Notes: generated from the letters alone by a model not told the origin. 64,000 bases of DNA from Spirosoma rhododendri (GCF_012849055.1 NZ_CP051677.1:4541001-4605000), one strand, 5' to 3'; counted from the stretch's first letter, positions 50,593-58,831 are shown. Program-made: numbers and translations.

Positions 50593-51069
50593 TCAATCTG
50601 CGCTTTTTTTGAGCGCAGGCAGTCGCTCGGCTTGCCAGTTGGCCACGGCCTGCGGGTCCTGCTGGCGAGCTTGCCGAGCCGGTTTCTGCCGACTCCAGCC
50701 TACTTTCTTAAGCAGCCGTCCAATTTGAGAGGGGTCATAGCTAACACCAAAAAGCTTGTTAATCACATCATTAATACGGGGCCGGGTCCACACTTGGCCT
50801 GAAAAACCGTGTTGCTCAGCCCCCTTGGCCAGTTCTTTTGTCAGTTGGTCGAGTTGATCCGCCGTCAGCCGGGACGGGGCTCCGGTGCGTTTACCGGTCA
50901 TTAGGCCTGCTTCGCCTTGCTCACGGTAGGTTTTCAGTGTTTGGCTGACCCAGCCCTGTGTCAAGCCAAAGGCCCGAGCAATATCGGCCTGTTTCCAGCC
51001 TGCCTGTTTAAGTTCGACGCACCGCCGACGCAGCGCTTCGTAATCCGCTTGTTTATAGATAGCCATCAA
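50593..51069 (-). CDS. IS630 transposase, helix-turn-helix part
   Basis: 158 residues with an N-terminal helix-turn-helix (KQADIARAFGLTQGWVSQTL) and a second DNA-binding region (INDVINKLFGVSYDPSQIGR). It ends LPALKKSAD-stop directly after a run of seven A on the minus strand (50610-50604). A +1 shift (or loss of one A) there joins it to the DDE frame, reading AQIEGRTILYVDES. Confidence 0.83.
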   Translation of the reverse strand: MMAIYKQADYEALRRRCVELKQAGWKQADIARAFGLTQGWVSQTLKTYREQGEAGLMTGKRTGAPSRLTADQLDQLTKELAKGAEQHGFSGQVWTRPRINDVINKLFGVSYDPSQIGRLLKKVGWSRQKPARQARQQDPQAVANWQAERLPALKKSAD

Positions 51070-51276
51070 GAGCTAAAGCATAAACCTTTATGGACTTACT
51101 CACGCATCAATAGGAACAGGGGCAGTTTGGTAATCGCAACTGGTTGTGGCTGACAAGATGCACTCCTCGACAGGGCAGCCCGGAAATTAGGTAGGTTCCG
51201 CCCAACTGGCTAGTAGCTTAGTAAAGACAGTTGACAGAGAAGGCAAGCAGTTCATTTTTTTGAGTTCAGAAACTTT

Positions 51277-52296
51277 ATGAAATACACGCTGATGTTATTC
51301 TGCTCTTCGCTGGCCTCATTAAGCAATGCTGTCTTTGGTCAATCACAGAAAGTAATTACTTTACTCGATACGACTATTCAAATCATGCAACGGCAATCGG
51401 TCAATACGAAGTTAGTTGACTGGAAAAAAATAAAAGACGAGGCCCTCAGCGGTGCTAAATCAGTTACCGACCCATATCAGCTCGGGCCGGTAATTAGAAA
51501 CTTATATAGAGCCTTAGATGACTATCATGGGTCCTTCTATTATAAGGATAGTACATTCCGTTGGAAGCATAAAGAGCCGACGATTTCCGATTCGATAATG
51601 CGGGAATGGAAACGAGGGGCGGGGATCAAGACCGCGTTTTTAGACGACAATATTGGCTATTTACGAATTCCAGGTATGCAATTTTCTGGCAAACAGAGTT
51701 CGGATAGCAACGCTCAAAAGTTAAATGATAGTTTATGTCTTCTGCTAAAAAAGGACATAAAAGGGTTAGTGATTGATCTCCGTTTGAACGGGGGCGGAGC
51801 GATGTACCCTATGATTCTAGGTGTACAGCAATTGTTAGAAAAGGGACAGGTTGGTTCGTTTCAGTCGGAGAAAAGGGAAAAGTGGTATTTGACCGAAACT
51901 AGTTTTTCTTTTGATACAACTGTGCTTGCCAACATAAAACCAGCGTGTGCAGTCAACGGACAAAAAATTCCAATTGCTTTTCTCATTAGCCCACCAACCG
52001 GGAGTTCAGCCGAGTTTCTGCTGATTGCCTTTAAAGGTCGGGATAAAACCATTCTAGTAGGAACAGAAACGGCGGGGTTTGTTACGAGTGTAGCGGGTTT
52101 CCCGATCAATGATGCTGCTTATGTCCTGCTATCTACTTCTTACGGAAGAGACCGAAAAGGAGTCACGTATAAAAGTGCTTTTAAGCCCGATGTACTAGTG
52201 AATAGTACCGACTCGTTCAATAATATTCAGCAAGACGAGAAGGTCAAGCAGGCAGTAAGATGGTTAAAAAAGAATAAGCCTAGTCAGGATAATTGA
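51277..52296 (+). CDS. Cassette 12: S41-family (tail-specific-protease-like) peptidase
   Basis: The 339-residue protein has a signal peptide (residues 1-21, AVFGQS) and the S41 catalytic domain: GLVIDLRLNGGG, the nucleophile Ser in PPTGSSAEFLLI, and a later Lys/Gln-containing region (TAGFVTSVAGFPIND). No PDZ domain is obvious. It is the largest intact cassette gene and one of the few with a known fold. Probably an exported peptidase. Confidence 0.88.
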   Translation: MKYTLMLFCSSLASLSNAVFGQSQKVITLLDTTIQIMQRQSVNTKLVDWKKIKDEALSGAKSVTDPYQLGPVIRNLYRALDDYHGSFYYKDSTFRWKHKEPTISDSIMREWKRGAGIKTAFLDDNIGYLRIPGMQFSGKQSSDSNAQKLNDSLCLLLKKDIKGLVIDLRLNGGGAMYPMILGVQQLLEKGQVGSFQSEKREKWYLTETSFSFDTTVLANIKPACAVNGQKIPIAFLISPPTGSSAEFLLIAFKGRDKTILVGTETAGFVTSVAGFPINDAAYVLLSTSYGRDRKGVTYKSAFKPDVLVNSTDSFNNIQQDEKVKQAVRWLKKNKPSQDN

Positions 52297-52384
52297 CTTT
52301 CTTCAAACAAATTTTGCGCTTTTGGGCGCTCCGCGTGGGCAGGTTCCGGTTGACAGGGAGTAAGCCGCAAGGTCAAGCCAAGCA

Positions 52385-52471
52385 GCCCAACCAAATGAGG
52401 GTGTAAAGGTCCAAGCTGCGTTCGGTAGCTTAACTTGTGAGTCACTCCATCAACCCTCATAGTCGTTGGGT
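52385..52471 (+). repeat. attC-like site 12
   Basis: 87 bp; inner arms ATGAGGG / CCCTCAT, unlike any other site yet still perfectly complementary. TGACA box 29 nt upstream. Confidence 0.88.
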
Positions 52472-52716
52472 GGCGGGTCAAAAATGGGCGTCAACTTCCA
52501 GCTTTCGAGCGACAATTTGAACGTTCCGCGTGGGCAAGTTTGGGCTTCCAGTTCGGCGTTTCGGTCGACAGGTTGCACGTCTGAGGTTAAGTTTTTACTC
52601 ATTCGGCGGGTTTCGGCTGACATAAGAAACGCCCTAGTTCGGTAGGTTAGGTTTGCAAAGCAGCGTCTGAGCGATAGGATGAACGCCCCGCAAGTCAAAT
52701 TTTAAAATAAAGAAGA

Positions 52717-53022
52717 ATGGATTACCAGAAAATATTAAACCGCTCTCATGAATTAATTGACACATTAACAGAGAGGATGGAAATGTGTAATAACTGGTCC
52801 GAAGAAAAAAAGAAGCAACTCAATAACTACGAACGACACGAAGCCAAATACGTTTTCGCACAGGTAAAAGCCTTAATCAGAGAGCAAGACCCTGGTAGCC
52901 CTTTTCTTGAACTTTGTACAGATGAAGAGCAGACTTGGCCGGATGATACTGGGCAACTATACCATCAATATATGCTGATTTTACATGCGTTCAATGACCA
53001 CTTAGAAGCATTTGTCGATTAA
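52717..53022 (+). CDS. Cassette 13: small acidic helical protein, unknown
   Basis: A 101-residue acidic protein: YQKILNRSHELIDTLTERME, EEKKKQLNNYERHEAKYVFA, and LYHQYMLILHAFNDHLEAF. No signal or motif. The A-rich sequence AAAATAAAGAAGA before ATG 52717 fits a Bacteroidota translation start. Confidence 0.72.
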   Translation: MDYQKILNRSHELIDTLTERMEMCNNWSEEKKKQLNNYERHEAKYVFAQVKALIREQDPGSPFLELCTDEEQTWPDDTGQLYHQYMLILHAFNDHLEAFVD

Positions 53023-53088
53023 CTTTCCTCGTTCCGCGCAGGGTGGCTTTCGGGCGACAGGATGCAGGCCGCAACGTCGTGCTTTGCA

Positions 53089-53173
53089 GCCCAACTGAAC
53101 GGGGGTGTAAAGGTCAGAGTGACGTCTGTTCAGTCTGGCCCTCGCCTACCATCAACCCCCGTGGGTGTTGGGT
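53089..53173 (+). repeat. attC-like site 13
   Basis: 85 bp; inner arms ACGGGGG / CCCCCGT. Last fully intact site in the array. Confidence 0.88.
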
Positions 53174-53277
53174 GTAATGTTCGTGGTATGGCCGTAAGAC
53201 TAAGGAAGTACTAGTGATATAAATCGAGTAGCCCTGCTGTTGTCAAATTAGGGCTGAGCGTTTTATTTCTGATATTT

Positions 53278-53302
53278 AGATCACGACTTTACGTCGTGAT
53301 CT
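53278..53302. repeat. 10-bp hairpin in the cassette 14 leader
   Basis: AGATCACGAC, loop TTTAC, GTCGTGATCT, 44 nt before the methyltransferase start. This leader lacks clear YGACA boxes, unlike the others. Confidence 0.6.
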
Positions 53303-53346
53303 AGTGCTAAAAGTGTCCTCTTTCCCACACCATAACCACCGACGTG

Positions 53347-54090
53347 ATGGCAACCGACTACAACGCGATTGCAAAAGAGTATCAGGCATCGAAATTATTA
53401 CCCTGGCGAAACTATGTCGAGTCGCACACATTCTTCGAGTTAGCAGGCGACCTGTCCGGCCTGGATGTCCTTGATTTAGCTTGCGGAGAGGGTTTTTATA
53501 CCCGGCAAATCAAGTATAGAGGGGCTGCTCAGGTTACAGGAGTTGACATTTCGGATGGTATGATCCAACTCGCGCGGGAGGCCGAAGCTACTTCGCAACT
53601 CGGACTCAGGTATCATTGCCAGGATGTTCTGTCGCTCGATCTCGATCAGAAATTCGACCTCATCTGTGCCAGCTACTTGCTTAATTACGCCCAAACAGCT
53701 GACGAACTCCATCAGATGAGCCAGGTTATTGCCAACCATTTGAAACCGGGCGGTCGCTTCGTTACCATCAACAGCAATCCCGATTACCGAGGTGTTGTTG
53801 CGACGATGTTTCCGTATGGCTTCACCCGCGAAAACGACAGTTACGAGGAAGGGGCCGCTATTACGTATCGCTTTTATCAGCCTGATGCATCACACATCGC
53901 CGTTACCAATTACCACCTCGAAAAACGTACCCACGAAACGGCTTTACAATCAGCGGGCCTTTCCCAGATTCAGTGGCATCCGGTAAAGGTTTCCCCTGAA
54001 GGAGTTGAAACACACGGAACCGACTATTGGTCAGCCATCTTAAGTTGGCAGCCTGTTATCGGGCTTTCGTGCGTCCGGGTAATGGTTTAA
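53347..54090 (+). CDS. Cassette 14: class I SAM-dependent methyltransferase
   Basis: From ATG 53347, about 247 residues with methyltransferase-11/25 motifs: motif I VLDLACGEGFYT near residues 40-51, VTGVDISDGMIQLA, DLICASYLLNYAQT and LKPGGRFVTIN. It is probably a small-molecule methylase. GC content is nearer to the chromosomal average than that of other cassette genes. The final residues read on past a normal domain end, compatible with a frayed 3' end. Confidence 0.87.
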   Translation: MATDYNAIAKEYQASKLLPWRNYVESHTFFELAGDLSGLDVLDLACGEGFYTRQIKYRGAAQVTGVDISDGMIQLAREAEATSQLGLRYHCQDVLSLDLDQKFDLICASYLLNYAQTADELHQMSQVIANHLKPGGRFVTINSNPDYRGVVATMFPYGFTRENDSYEEGAAITYRFYQPDASHIAVTNYHLEKRTHETALQSAGLSQIQWHPVKVSPEGVETHGTDYWSAILSWQPVIGLSCVRVMV

Positions 54091-54122
54091 GAATTACACC
54101 ACGTGGCTAACCTCATCTGTTG

Positions 54123-54184
54123 AGTGTACGTGCGTTCAGTGGAGTCTTTGCGTGACCCATCAATCCCCTGGCTCGTGCGGGCAA
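54123..54184 (+). repeat. Decayed attC-like site 14
   Basis: GTACGTGCGTTCAGTGG...CCATCAATCCCCTGGCTCGTGCGGGC matches the loop and right arm of the intact sites (written here only in part), but GTTGGGT has become GTGCGGG and the left arm with GCCCAAC is gone. Confidence 0.65.
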
Positions 54185-54539
54185 TTCCCCTTCGTTCATC
54201 TCCTATTTCGGTCGATACGTCGCACTTAGAGACAAGGCAAACTACCCGGTGCGCTGAGCGGCTTCAGTCGACAGGCCGGTCGTCTGAGTGGGTAAGCTTG
54301 ACAAGCCGGGCAGATACGTCCGACAGATCGCACTGCTCGACAGGTTAACCGATGGATAAACAGAATTGGTCGTGGCCGGTCAGGTTTGTAGTTTGGCTTC
54401 GCACTGTCCGATCAATACCTCGTACGCAGCCGAATCGAACAGGTGTGTAACGATTTAACCTCCTGCGTTTGATCAGCTTACTTCCCCACTAATCCCTGCT
54501 GAGGTTGCGCTTTTATCCTGTTCATCTTCTATACAACTA
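54185..54539 (+). repeat. Cassette 15 leader, degenerate
   Basis: Scattered YGACA boxes (GCTTCAGTCGACAGG, GCTTGACAAGCC, GCTCGACAGG) remain to about 54345; the rest shows no gene or repeat I can define. Confidence 0.55.
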
Positions 54540-54977
54540 ATGGAAAAACTACTCGCTATCGTTTTCCTCTTGCTCGCCACTGAGTCATTTAGTCAGTCAC
54601 GGGCCGAAACGGAAATTAGACAACTGGAGCAGTTGGAGTTAGAAGCTGTTCATAAAGGAGATACCGCTACGCTTTTTAAACTCTGGTCGAAAGATTATGT
54701 AGTCAATAATCCTTACAATCAGATCGTGACGGTGAAACAGATCGTTGGCTTCATTAGAGAAGGAAAGATTGATTATTCCAGCGTTGAGCGGATTGTTGAA
54801 AAAGTTACCGTAACGCAGAATTTAGGCATTACTATGGGCAAGGAGATCGTCACGCCTGAGAAGGCGACCGACAATGCCGGCAAGAAAGTGACCAGACGAT
54901 ATACCGACGTGTGGCTTAAGACAAAGGATGGCCGGCAGTTAACCGCTCGACAGGCAACAAACATAGCAGTAGAATAA
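54540..54977 (+). CDS. Cassette 15: secreted NTF2-like (SnoaL/DUF4440-type) protein
   Basis: The 145-residue product has a signal peptide (EKLLAIVFLLLATESFSQ) and an NTF2-like fold: an initial helix IRQLEQLELEAVHKGDTATL, LWSKDYVVNNPYN, and the strand series VTVTQNLGITMGKEIV, RRYTDVWLK. Such domains bind small molecules or act as enzymes. It lies between two decayed attC-like sites, so it is probably an old cassette. Confidence 0.82.
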   Translation: MEKLLAIVFLLLATESFSQSRAETEIRQLEQLELEAVHKGDTATLFKLWSKDYVVNNPYNQIVTVKQIVGFIREGKIDYSSVERIVEKVTVTQNLGITMGKEIVTPEKATDNAGKKVTRRYTDVWLKTKDGRQLTARQATNIAVE

Positions 54978-55174
54978 GCTTATCGAAAGGCCATATCTGC
55001 GTGACCTTGGCCGAAAGGCACTGACTGATGGTGGTGGTGGCTTCGACAGGAGCGATCCAGTGCGTTCAGGCTTTGCGCTAGGCTGATAATCGAAAAATAC
55101 CCGGCGGACCGGTTGTTTCATGCTACAATCGGGGTCGCTTTCTGGCGATAAGAAGCAGGCTGCAAGGTCAAATT

Positions 55175-55253
55175 CGCCAGCCTGTAAAGGTGCCAACGTA
55201 CCCGTATTCAGGTGAGTAGTCTGGTAGACCATACAGACCCATTAGCGTTGGGT
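55175..55253 (+). repeat. Decayed attC-like site 15 (left core lost)
   Basis: TGTAAAGG, the GTATTCAGG loop word and GTTGGGT (55247-55253) are kept, but the stretch that should hold GCCCAAC and the left inner arm is deleted (GCCAG runs straight into CCTGTAAAGG). It marks the distal end of the recognisable array. Confidence 0.7.
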
Positions 55254-55748
55254 GGAGCGAACAGGCAGTAACTGACGTGCGACAGGCGGCACGTGCCGTG
55301 ATAGTGCGGTTCAGTTCGTTGGCCGGCTCTGGTCAGCACGAGACTCGATCCTGTTGGCCCGCTTTTCCTGTCAAAACCAAACCGGTTGGGGAAACCTGCG
55401 TTAGGGCCATGTCGTTTGACACGCCAGCCTCCCAAAAGACCGCGCTGTATCGTAGCGGCATACCTCGTGTTCACTTCTGAAAAGATGCAAGCTGTCGAGT
55501 CAGGGTTTGCTAACAAATAGGGAGATCCCAAACAATCCAAAGCCCGATTTGCAGGCTGTCCGGAAATGGGCGGACTTAGCGGCAAATGCCTATTTAAAAC
55601 ACCGTAGGTCACTTTTAGGCCCACCAGGGCATACTTGTGGATAGCAGCCAACGTGCGCCTTATTCTTCAAATCAGCATTATTTCATTTCCCCAACATCAC
55701 CAGGAACCAACGCTGGGTATGGGTCAGCGGCTCAACGATTGATCAGAT
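55254..55748. other. Degenerate spacer after the array
   Basis: A few array-like words persist (GTGCGACAGGCGGCAC, GGTCAGCACGAGACTCG, GTTTGACACGCC) to about 55430. Beyond that I see no gene, repeat or promoter. Probably remnants of lost cassettes. Confidence 0.5.
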
Positions 55749-57887
55749 GTGCACGCTCGCACTCATTTTCTGCCCAGCCACATACATAGTGGGCTGATTC
55801 GGCATCTGGTGATGACGATGCCCCCTCACCTTTGCCTGATAACATGTTTACACGTACTGGCGCTGATCTTTTCGATTTCAGGCAACACTCCTTTTTGTCT
55901 CGTTGTAGTGCGGAATCTGACTCACTGGCATCCATCTTATCTGGTCGGCTTGAGCCGCCATTGCGGTCTGTACCTGACGCTTGTGTTGCTCATGGCCTCA
56001 CCTGCGCTGGCTCAGTCAGTTCGTATTCCAGTCACTCAGCCTATCACCCCCGCACACAGCTTACTGCAATCAGTTGTACCAGCCATTGTTCAGGCTAAGA
56101 AAGGTGTTATCCGGACGGCACGCACCCGGTATCGTTATCAGCTGGTTGGGCTGAATCAGGGCTGGGGCATTACAGAGTGGAGTTTGCACCACTATAGTCT
56201 GTTTATTACGGTTCAACCTCCCTGGTGGCGGAGCTGGTGGGCCTGGCTGGGTTATGCGCTATTGGCAGCGGGTTCCGGCTGGGCCGTCAACCGGTATCGC
56301 TCCCGACGCCAACAGGATAAGCAGCGGATGCAGCAGCAGGAAGCTGAACAGTTACGGCAGATCGATGAGTTAAAAACCCGTTTCTTTTCCAACATCACGC
56401 ACGACCTCCTGACCCCACTTACCCTGATTCTGGGCTCATCAGTAGGACTGATCAGCGAACTGGGGCAAAGTCAGTATGGCGAACGACTTCGGTTCATTGA
56501 ACGCAACGCCCAGCACCTGCTGACACTGATTAATCAGCTCATGGACCTGTCTCGGCTGGATGCCAACCGGACGACGCTGGATCTGGTGCGGGGGCAACCC
56601 GACCAGGTAGTTGGCGGAGTCGTCGACAACTTCGCGGACGTTGCCGCTGAAAGTTATATCAGTCTGACATACCAGACAGAAACGACAGCGACCTACTGGT
56701 TCGACGCCGATAAGCTGGCGCGTATCACCACTAATCTGCTCGACAACGCGATCAAGTTTACGCCCTCCACCGCTACCGCGCCGGGGCAGATAACCGTGCT
56801 GCTGCGGGCCAATACGCCGATGCAGCAGCCGGGCCTGTACCTGAGCGTAACGGATACGGGTATTGGCATCGATTCGGCTCATTTTCCGCACCTGCTCAAC
56901 CGGTTTTACCGCGTCGATACGCCCGCGCCATCACCCGGTTCGGGTATTGGTCTGGCCTTGGTGAACGAACTGATTGAATTGCACGGCGGCACCATTGATG
57001 TTGATAGTCAGGTGGGGCAGGGAACAACTTTTCACGTGTTTCTGCCCTGCCAGCTGGACGAACCGTATGCACCCGGCACAACTAATACGCGGGTGACAAC
57101 TAATTCGGATGCGGCAGTCGACTCTCCACCCGAACCGGTCCGGGTGTTGCTGGTGGAAGACAACGAAGACATGGCTCAGTTTATCGCCCTGAGCTTCCCG
57201 GATCACTACCAGCTGTATCGGGCTTCGGACGGCGAGGCTGGGCTGATTCAGGCGAATCATCTGTTGCCCGACCTCATCATCAGCGACGTCATGATGCCCG
57301 GTATGGATGGCTTTACGTTTTGCGAACGAATCAAGTCTGACCCCGTTACCGATCACATCCCTGTACTGCTGCTGACGGCCAAATCGACACTGGCCGACCG
57401 GATGCATGGCCTTCAGCTTGGGGCCGACGATTACCTGAGCAAACCCTTTCACGTGCCGGAACTGCTGGCCCGGATAAACAACCTGCTTACCCGGCAACGT
57501 CGGTATAGCGAGCGGGTACAGGCAGTACTCGCCGGACCGGCTCCGGTGCCAAACGAACCCGCTCCCCCCCCTGTCCACCCCTTTATACAGCGACTGCACA
57601 CCGTATTGGACGAGCACCTCGACCAGACAGATTTCGGCGTCGACGAACTGGCAGCAGCCGTTCACCTGAGCCGTATGCAGCTTCACCGGAAACTCAAGGC
57701 TCTGACCGACTCGTCGACTACGGAATTTATCCGGTCGTATCGGCTGACGCAGTCACTGGCACTGCTGACCAGTGGTGTACCAGTTGCCCAGGCGGCCTAT
57801 GCTGTCGGCTTCACCAATCCGGCTTATTTCAGCCAGCGTTTCCGCGAACAGTTCGGAAAAGTCCCATCAAGCTACCTTCCGGAGTAG
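55749..57887 (+). CDS. Internally deleted hybrid two-component regulator (histidine kinase, receiver, AraC)
   Basis: The 712-residue frame keeps the output half of a Bacteroidota hybrid two-component system: coiled linker, His kinase (His218 in FFSNITHDLLTPL, DNAIKFTP, SGIGLALVNELI), receiver (Asp513 in SDVMMPGMDG, Lys in SKPFH) and AraC DNA-binding domain to the end. The sensor half is nearly gone: residues about 80-140 run from a signal-like segment to RYRYQLVGLNQGW and then directly to PPWWRSWWAW, joining the start of a Y_Y_Y domain to the membrane-proximal end. The beta-propeller is absent. The N-terminal 70 residues are not protein-like, so the true start is uncertain (ATG 55812 is an alternative). 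Confidence 0.82.
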   Translation: MHARTHFLPSHIHSGLIRHLVMTMPPHLCLITCLHVLALIFSISGNTPFCLVVVRNLTHWHPSYLVGLSRHCGLYLTLVLLMASPALAQSVRIPVTQPITPAHSLLQSVVPAIVQAKKGVIRTARTRYRYQLVGLNQGWGITEWSLHHYSLFITVQPPWWRSWWAWLGYALLAAGSGWAVNRYRSRRQQDKQRMQQQEAEQLRQIDELKTRFFSNITHDLLTPLTLILGSSVGLISELGQSQYGERLRFIERNAQHLLTLINQLMDLSRLDANRTTLDLVRGQPDQVVGGVVDNFADVAAESYISLTYQTETTATYWFDADKLARITTNLLDNAIKFTPSTATAPGQITVLLRANTPMQQPGLYLSVTDTGIGIDSAHFPHLLNRFYRVDTPAPSPGSGIGLALVNELIELHGGTIDVDSQVGQGTTFHVFLPCQLDEPYAPGTTNTRVTTNSDAAVDSPPEPVRVLLVEDNEDMAQFIALSFPDHYQLYRASDGEAGLIQANHLLPDLIISDVMMPGMDGFTFCERIKSDPVTDHIPVLLLTAKSTLADRMHGLQLGADDYLSKPFHVPELLARINNLLTRQRRYSERVQAVLAGPAPVPNEPAPPPVHPFIQRLHTVLDEHLDQTDFGVDELAAAVHLSRMQLHRKLKALTDSSTTEFIRSYRLTQSLALLTSGVPVAQAAYAVGFTNPAYFSQRFREQFGKVPSSYLPE

Positions 57888-58418
57888 GTTCTGACGGCAA
57901 TGTTACATTGTCAATCGAACACGTTACAATAGTGAAAGGCTGCCCCCCAGGCGCACAGTAGTTTTGCATCTACCTGACCTACTGACGCTTATCTGACATG
58001 TCGCCATTACGTTGTTTATCCGTCCGTAACGCACTGTTGCTGGCTGCCATTACGAAGCAGCATTCTCACCTCACTCCTGCCCGGTCGCCCGGACCTGCCT
58101 TTACAGTACCTGTGCTGGCTCCCGGTACCAACTACGCGGCCCGGCCATCGTCCTTCTTTGAGTCTGGTAGTACCATGCGTACTGACGTATGTACACCAGC
58201 GTAACCAGGGGGGTTCGCCATGCATACTCCCGGCTAATCACCACGGCGTATAGCCCACAGACTGATGCGCTAGTGTTATCGAACACTCTGGTTCACATCC
58301 TAAAACGCATCGTCTGTATACACAATCCACTGCATTCATAAAGTAGTGGTTTTTGCAGCTGCTTTCCGAGCCATATTTATCAACCTCTTCCTCTAAAAAG
58401 TAAATTAACCAAACTACT
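57888..58418. other. 531-nt spacer without recognised gene
   Basis: A -7-like TAGTTTTG occurs at 57959-57966 on the + strand, followed by a short open frame from 57998 whose composition does not look like protein. Otherwise I see nothing assignable. Confidence 0.4.
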
Positions 58419-58814
58419 ATGAGCATCTTACTTAATGCAGACCCACGCAGATCAACCACCCCGGAGTACATGCCGTCGCTGCGCGTCAACGACACGAAAG
58501 CGGGCTGGCACAGCAAACCCGTCAACGAGCTCATTATGATAAAAGGTGAGCGTGGCTATAGCTGGCTGTACTGGAGCGATGGCAGCAAACAGATCATGGC
58601 CTACACGATCAAGCACTACGCCGACCGCCTGCCGGAAAACGATTTCCTGCGCGTACACCAAAACCACGTTGTCAACCAGAAATTCGTCCGTAAAACACTG
58701 CTGACGCACCGGGGGCCGGTTCTGCGGATGGCCTGTGGCGCCGAAATTATCGTATCGCGTCGTCGGTGGACAATGGTAAAAAAAGCCCTTCAGCACCTTT
58801 CCATTATTGACTGA
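58419..58814 (+). CDS. LytTR-domain DNA-binding protein
   Basis: A 131-residue protein whose C-terminal 90 residues fit a LytTR domain: ELIMIKGERGYSWLYWSDG, LPENDFLRVHQNHVVNQKFV and a final IIVSRRRWTMVKKAL. It has no receiver domain. It lies 17 nt before the PAAR gene and is likely in the same transcript, so it may regulate the T6SS locus. Confidence 0.85.
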   Translation: MSILLNADPRRSTTPEYMPSLRVNDTKAGWHSKPVNELIMIKGERGYSWLYWSDGSKQIMAYTIKHYADRLPENDFLRVHQNHVVNQKFVRKTLLTHRGPVLRMACGAEIIVSRRRWTMVKKALQHLSIID

Positions 58815-58831
58815 CTACCCCCACTGACGCT

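Larger units (their letters stand above)
50046..51110 (-). mobile_element. IS630-family insertion sequence inside cassette 12
   Basis: About 1065 bp. Terminal sequences are TAGATGCGTGAATTAGTC on the left and, read inward from the right, TTGATGCGTGAGTAAGTC, flanked by TA at 50044-50045 and 51111-51112 as expected for IS630/Tc1-type insertion. It carries two transposase frames on the minus strand. It interrupts the YGACA leader region of cassette 12. Confidence 0.82.
40890..55253 (+). mobile_element. Integron-like gene-cassette array of 15 cassettes with its recombinase
   Basis: The element comprises the recombinase, a candidate attI (42309-42431) and 15 cassettes delimited by GTTGGGT core sites at 42425, 43149 (GTTGGGA), 43574, 44004, 44748, 45501, 46518, 47196, 47934, 48687, 49254, 49931, 52465, 53167, a decayed one near 54180, and 55247. 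Each intact cassette holds at most one + strand gene (apart from the IS insertion), then an attC-like site 49-88 nt after the stop. Leaders between the core site and start codon are 173-289 nt. Cassette products are mostly small and unknown. Distal attC sites are decayed, which fits oldest-last order. Confidence 0.87.

Noticed and set aside
42432..55253. The repeated array as a CRISPR locus
   Set aside because: Repeats are long imperfect hairpins separated by genes of variable size, with no short identical repeats and unique spacers and no cas genes.
57998..58204. Short frame after a TAGTTTTG box as a gene
   Set aside because: Composition is not protein-like, there is no -33 element or recognisable ribosome binding region, and no similarity I can recall.
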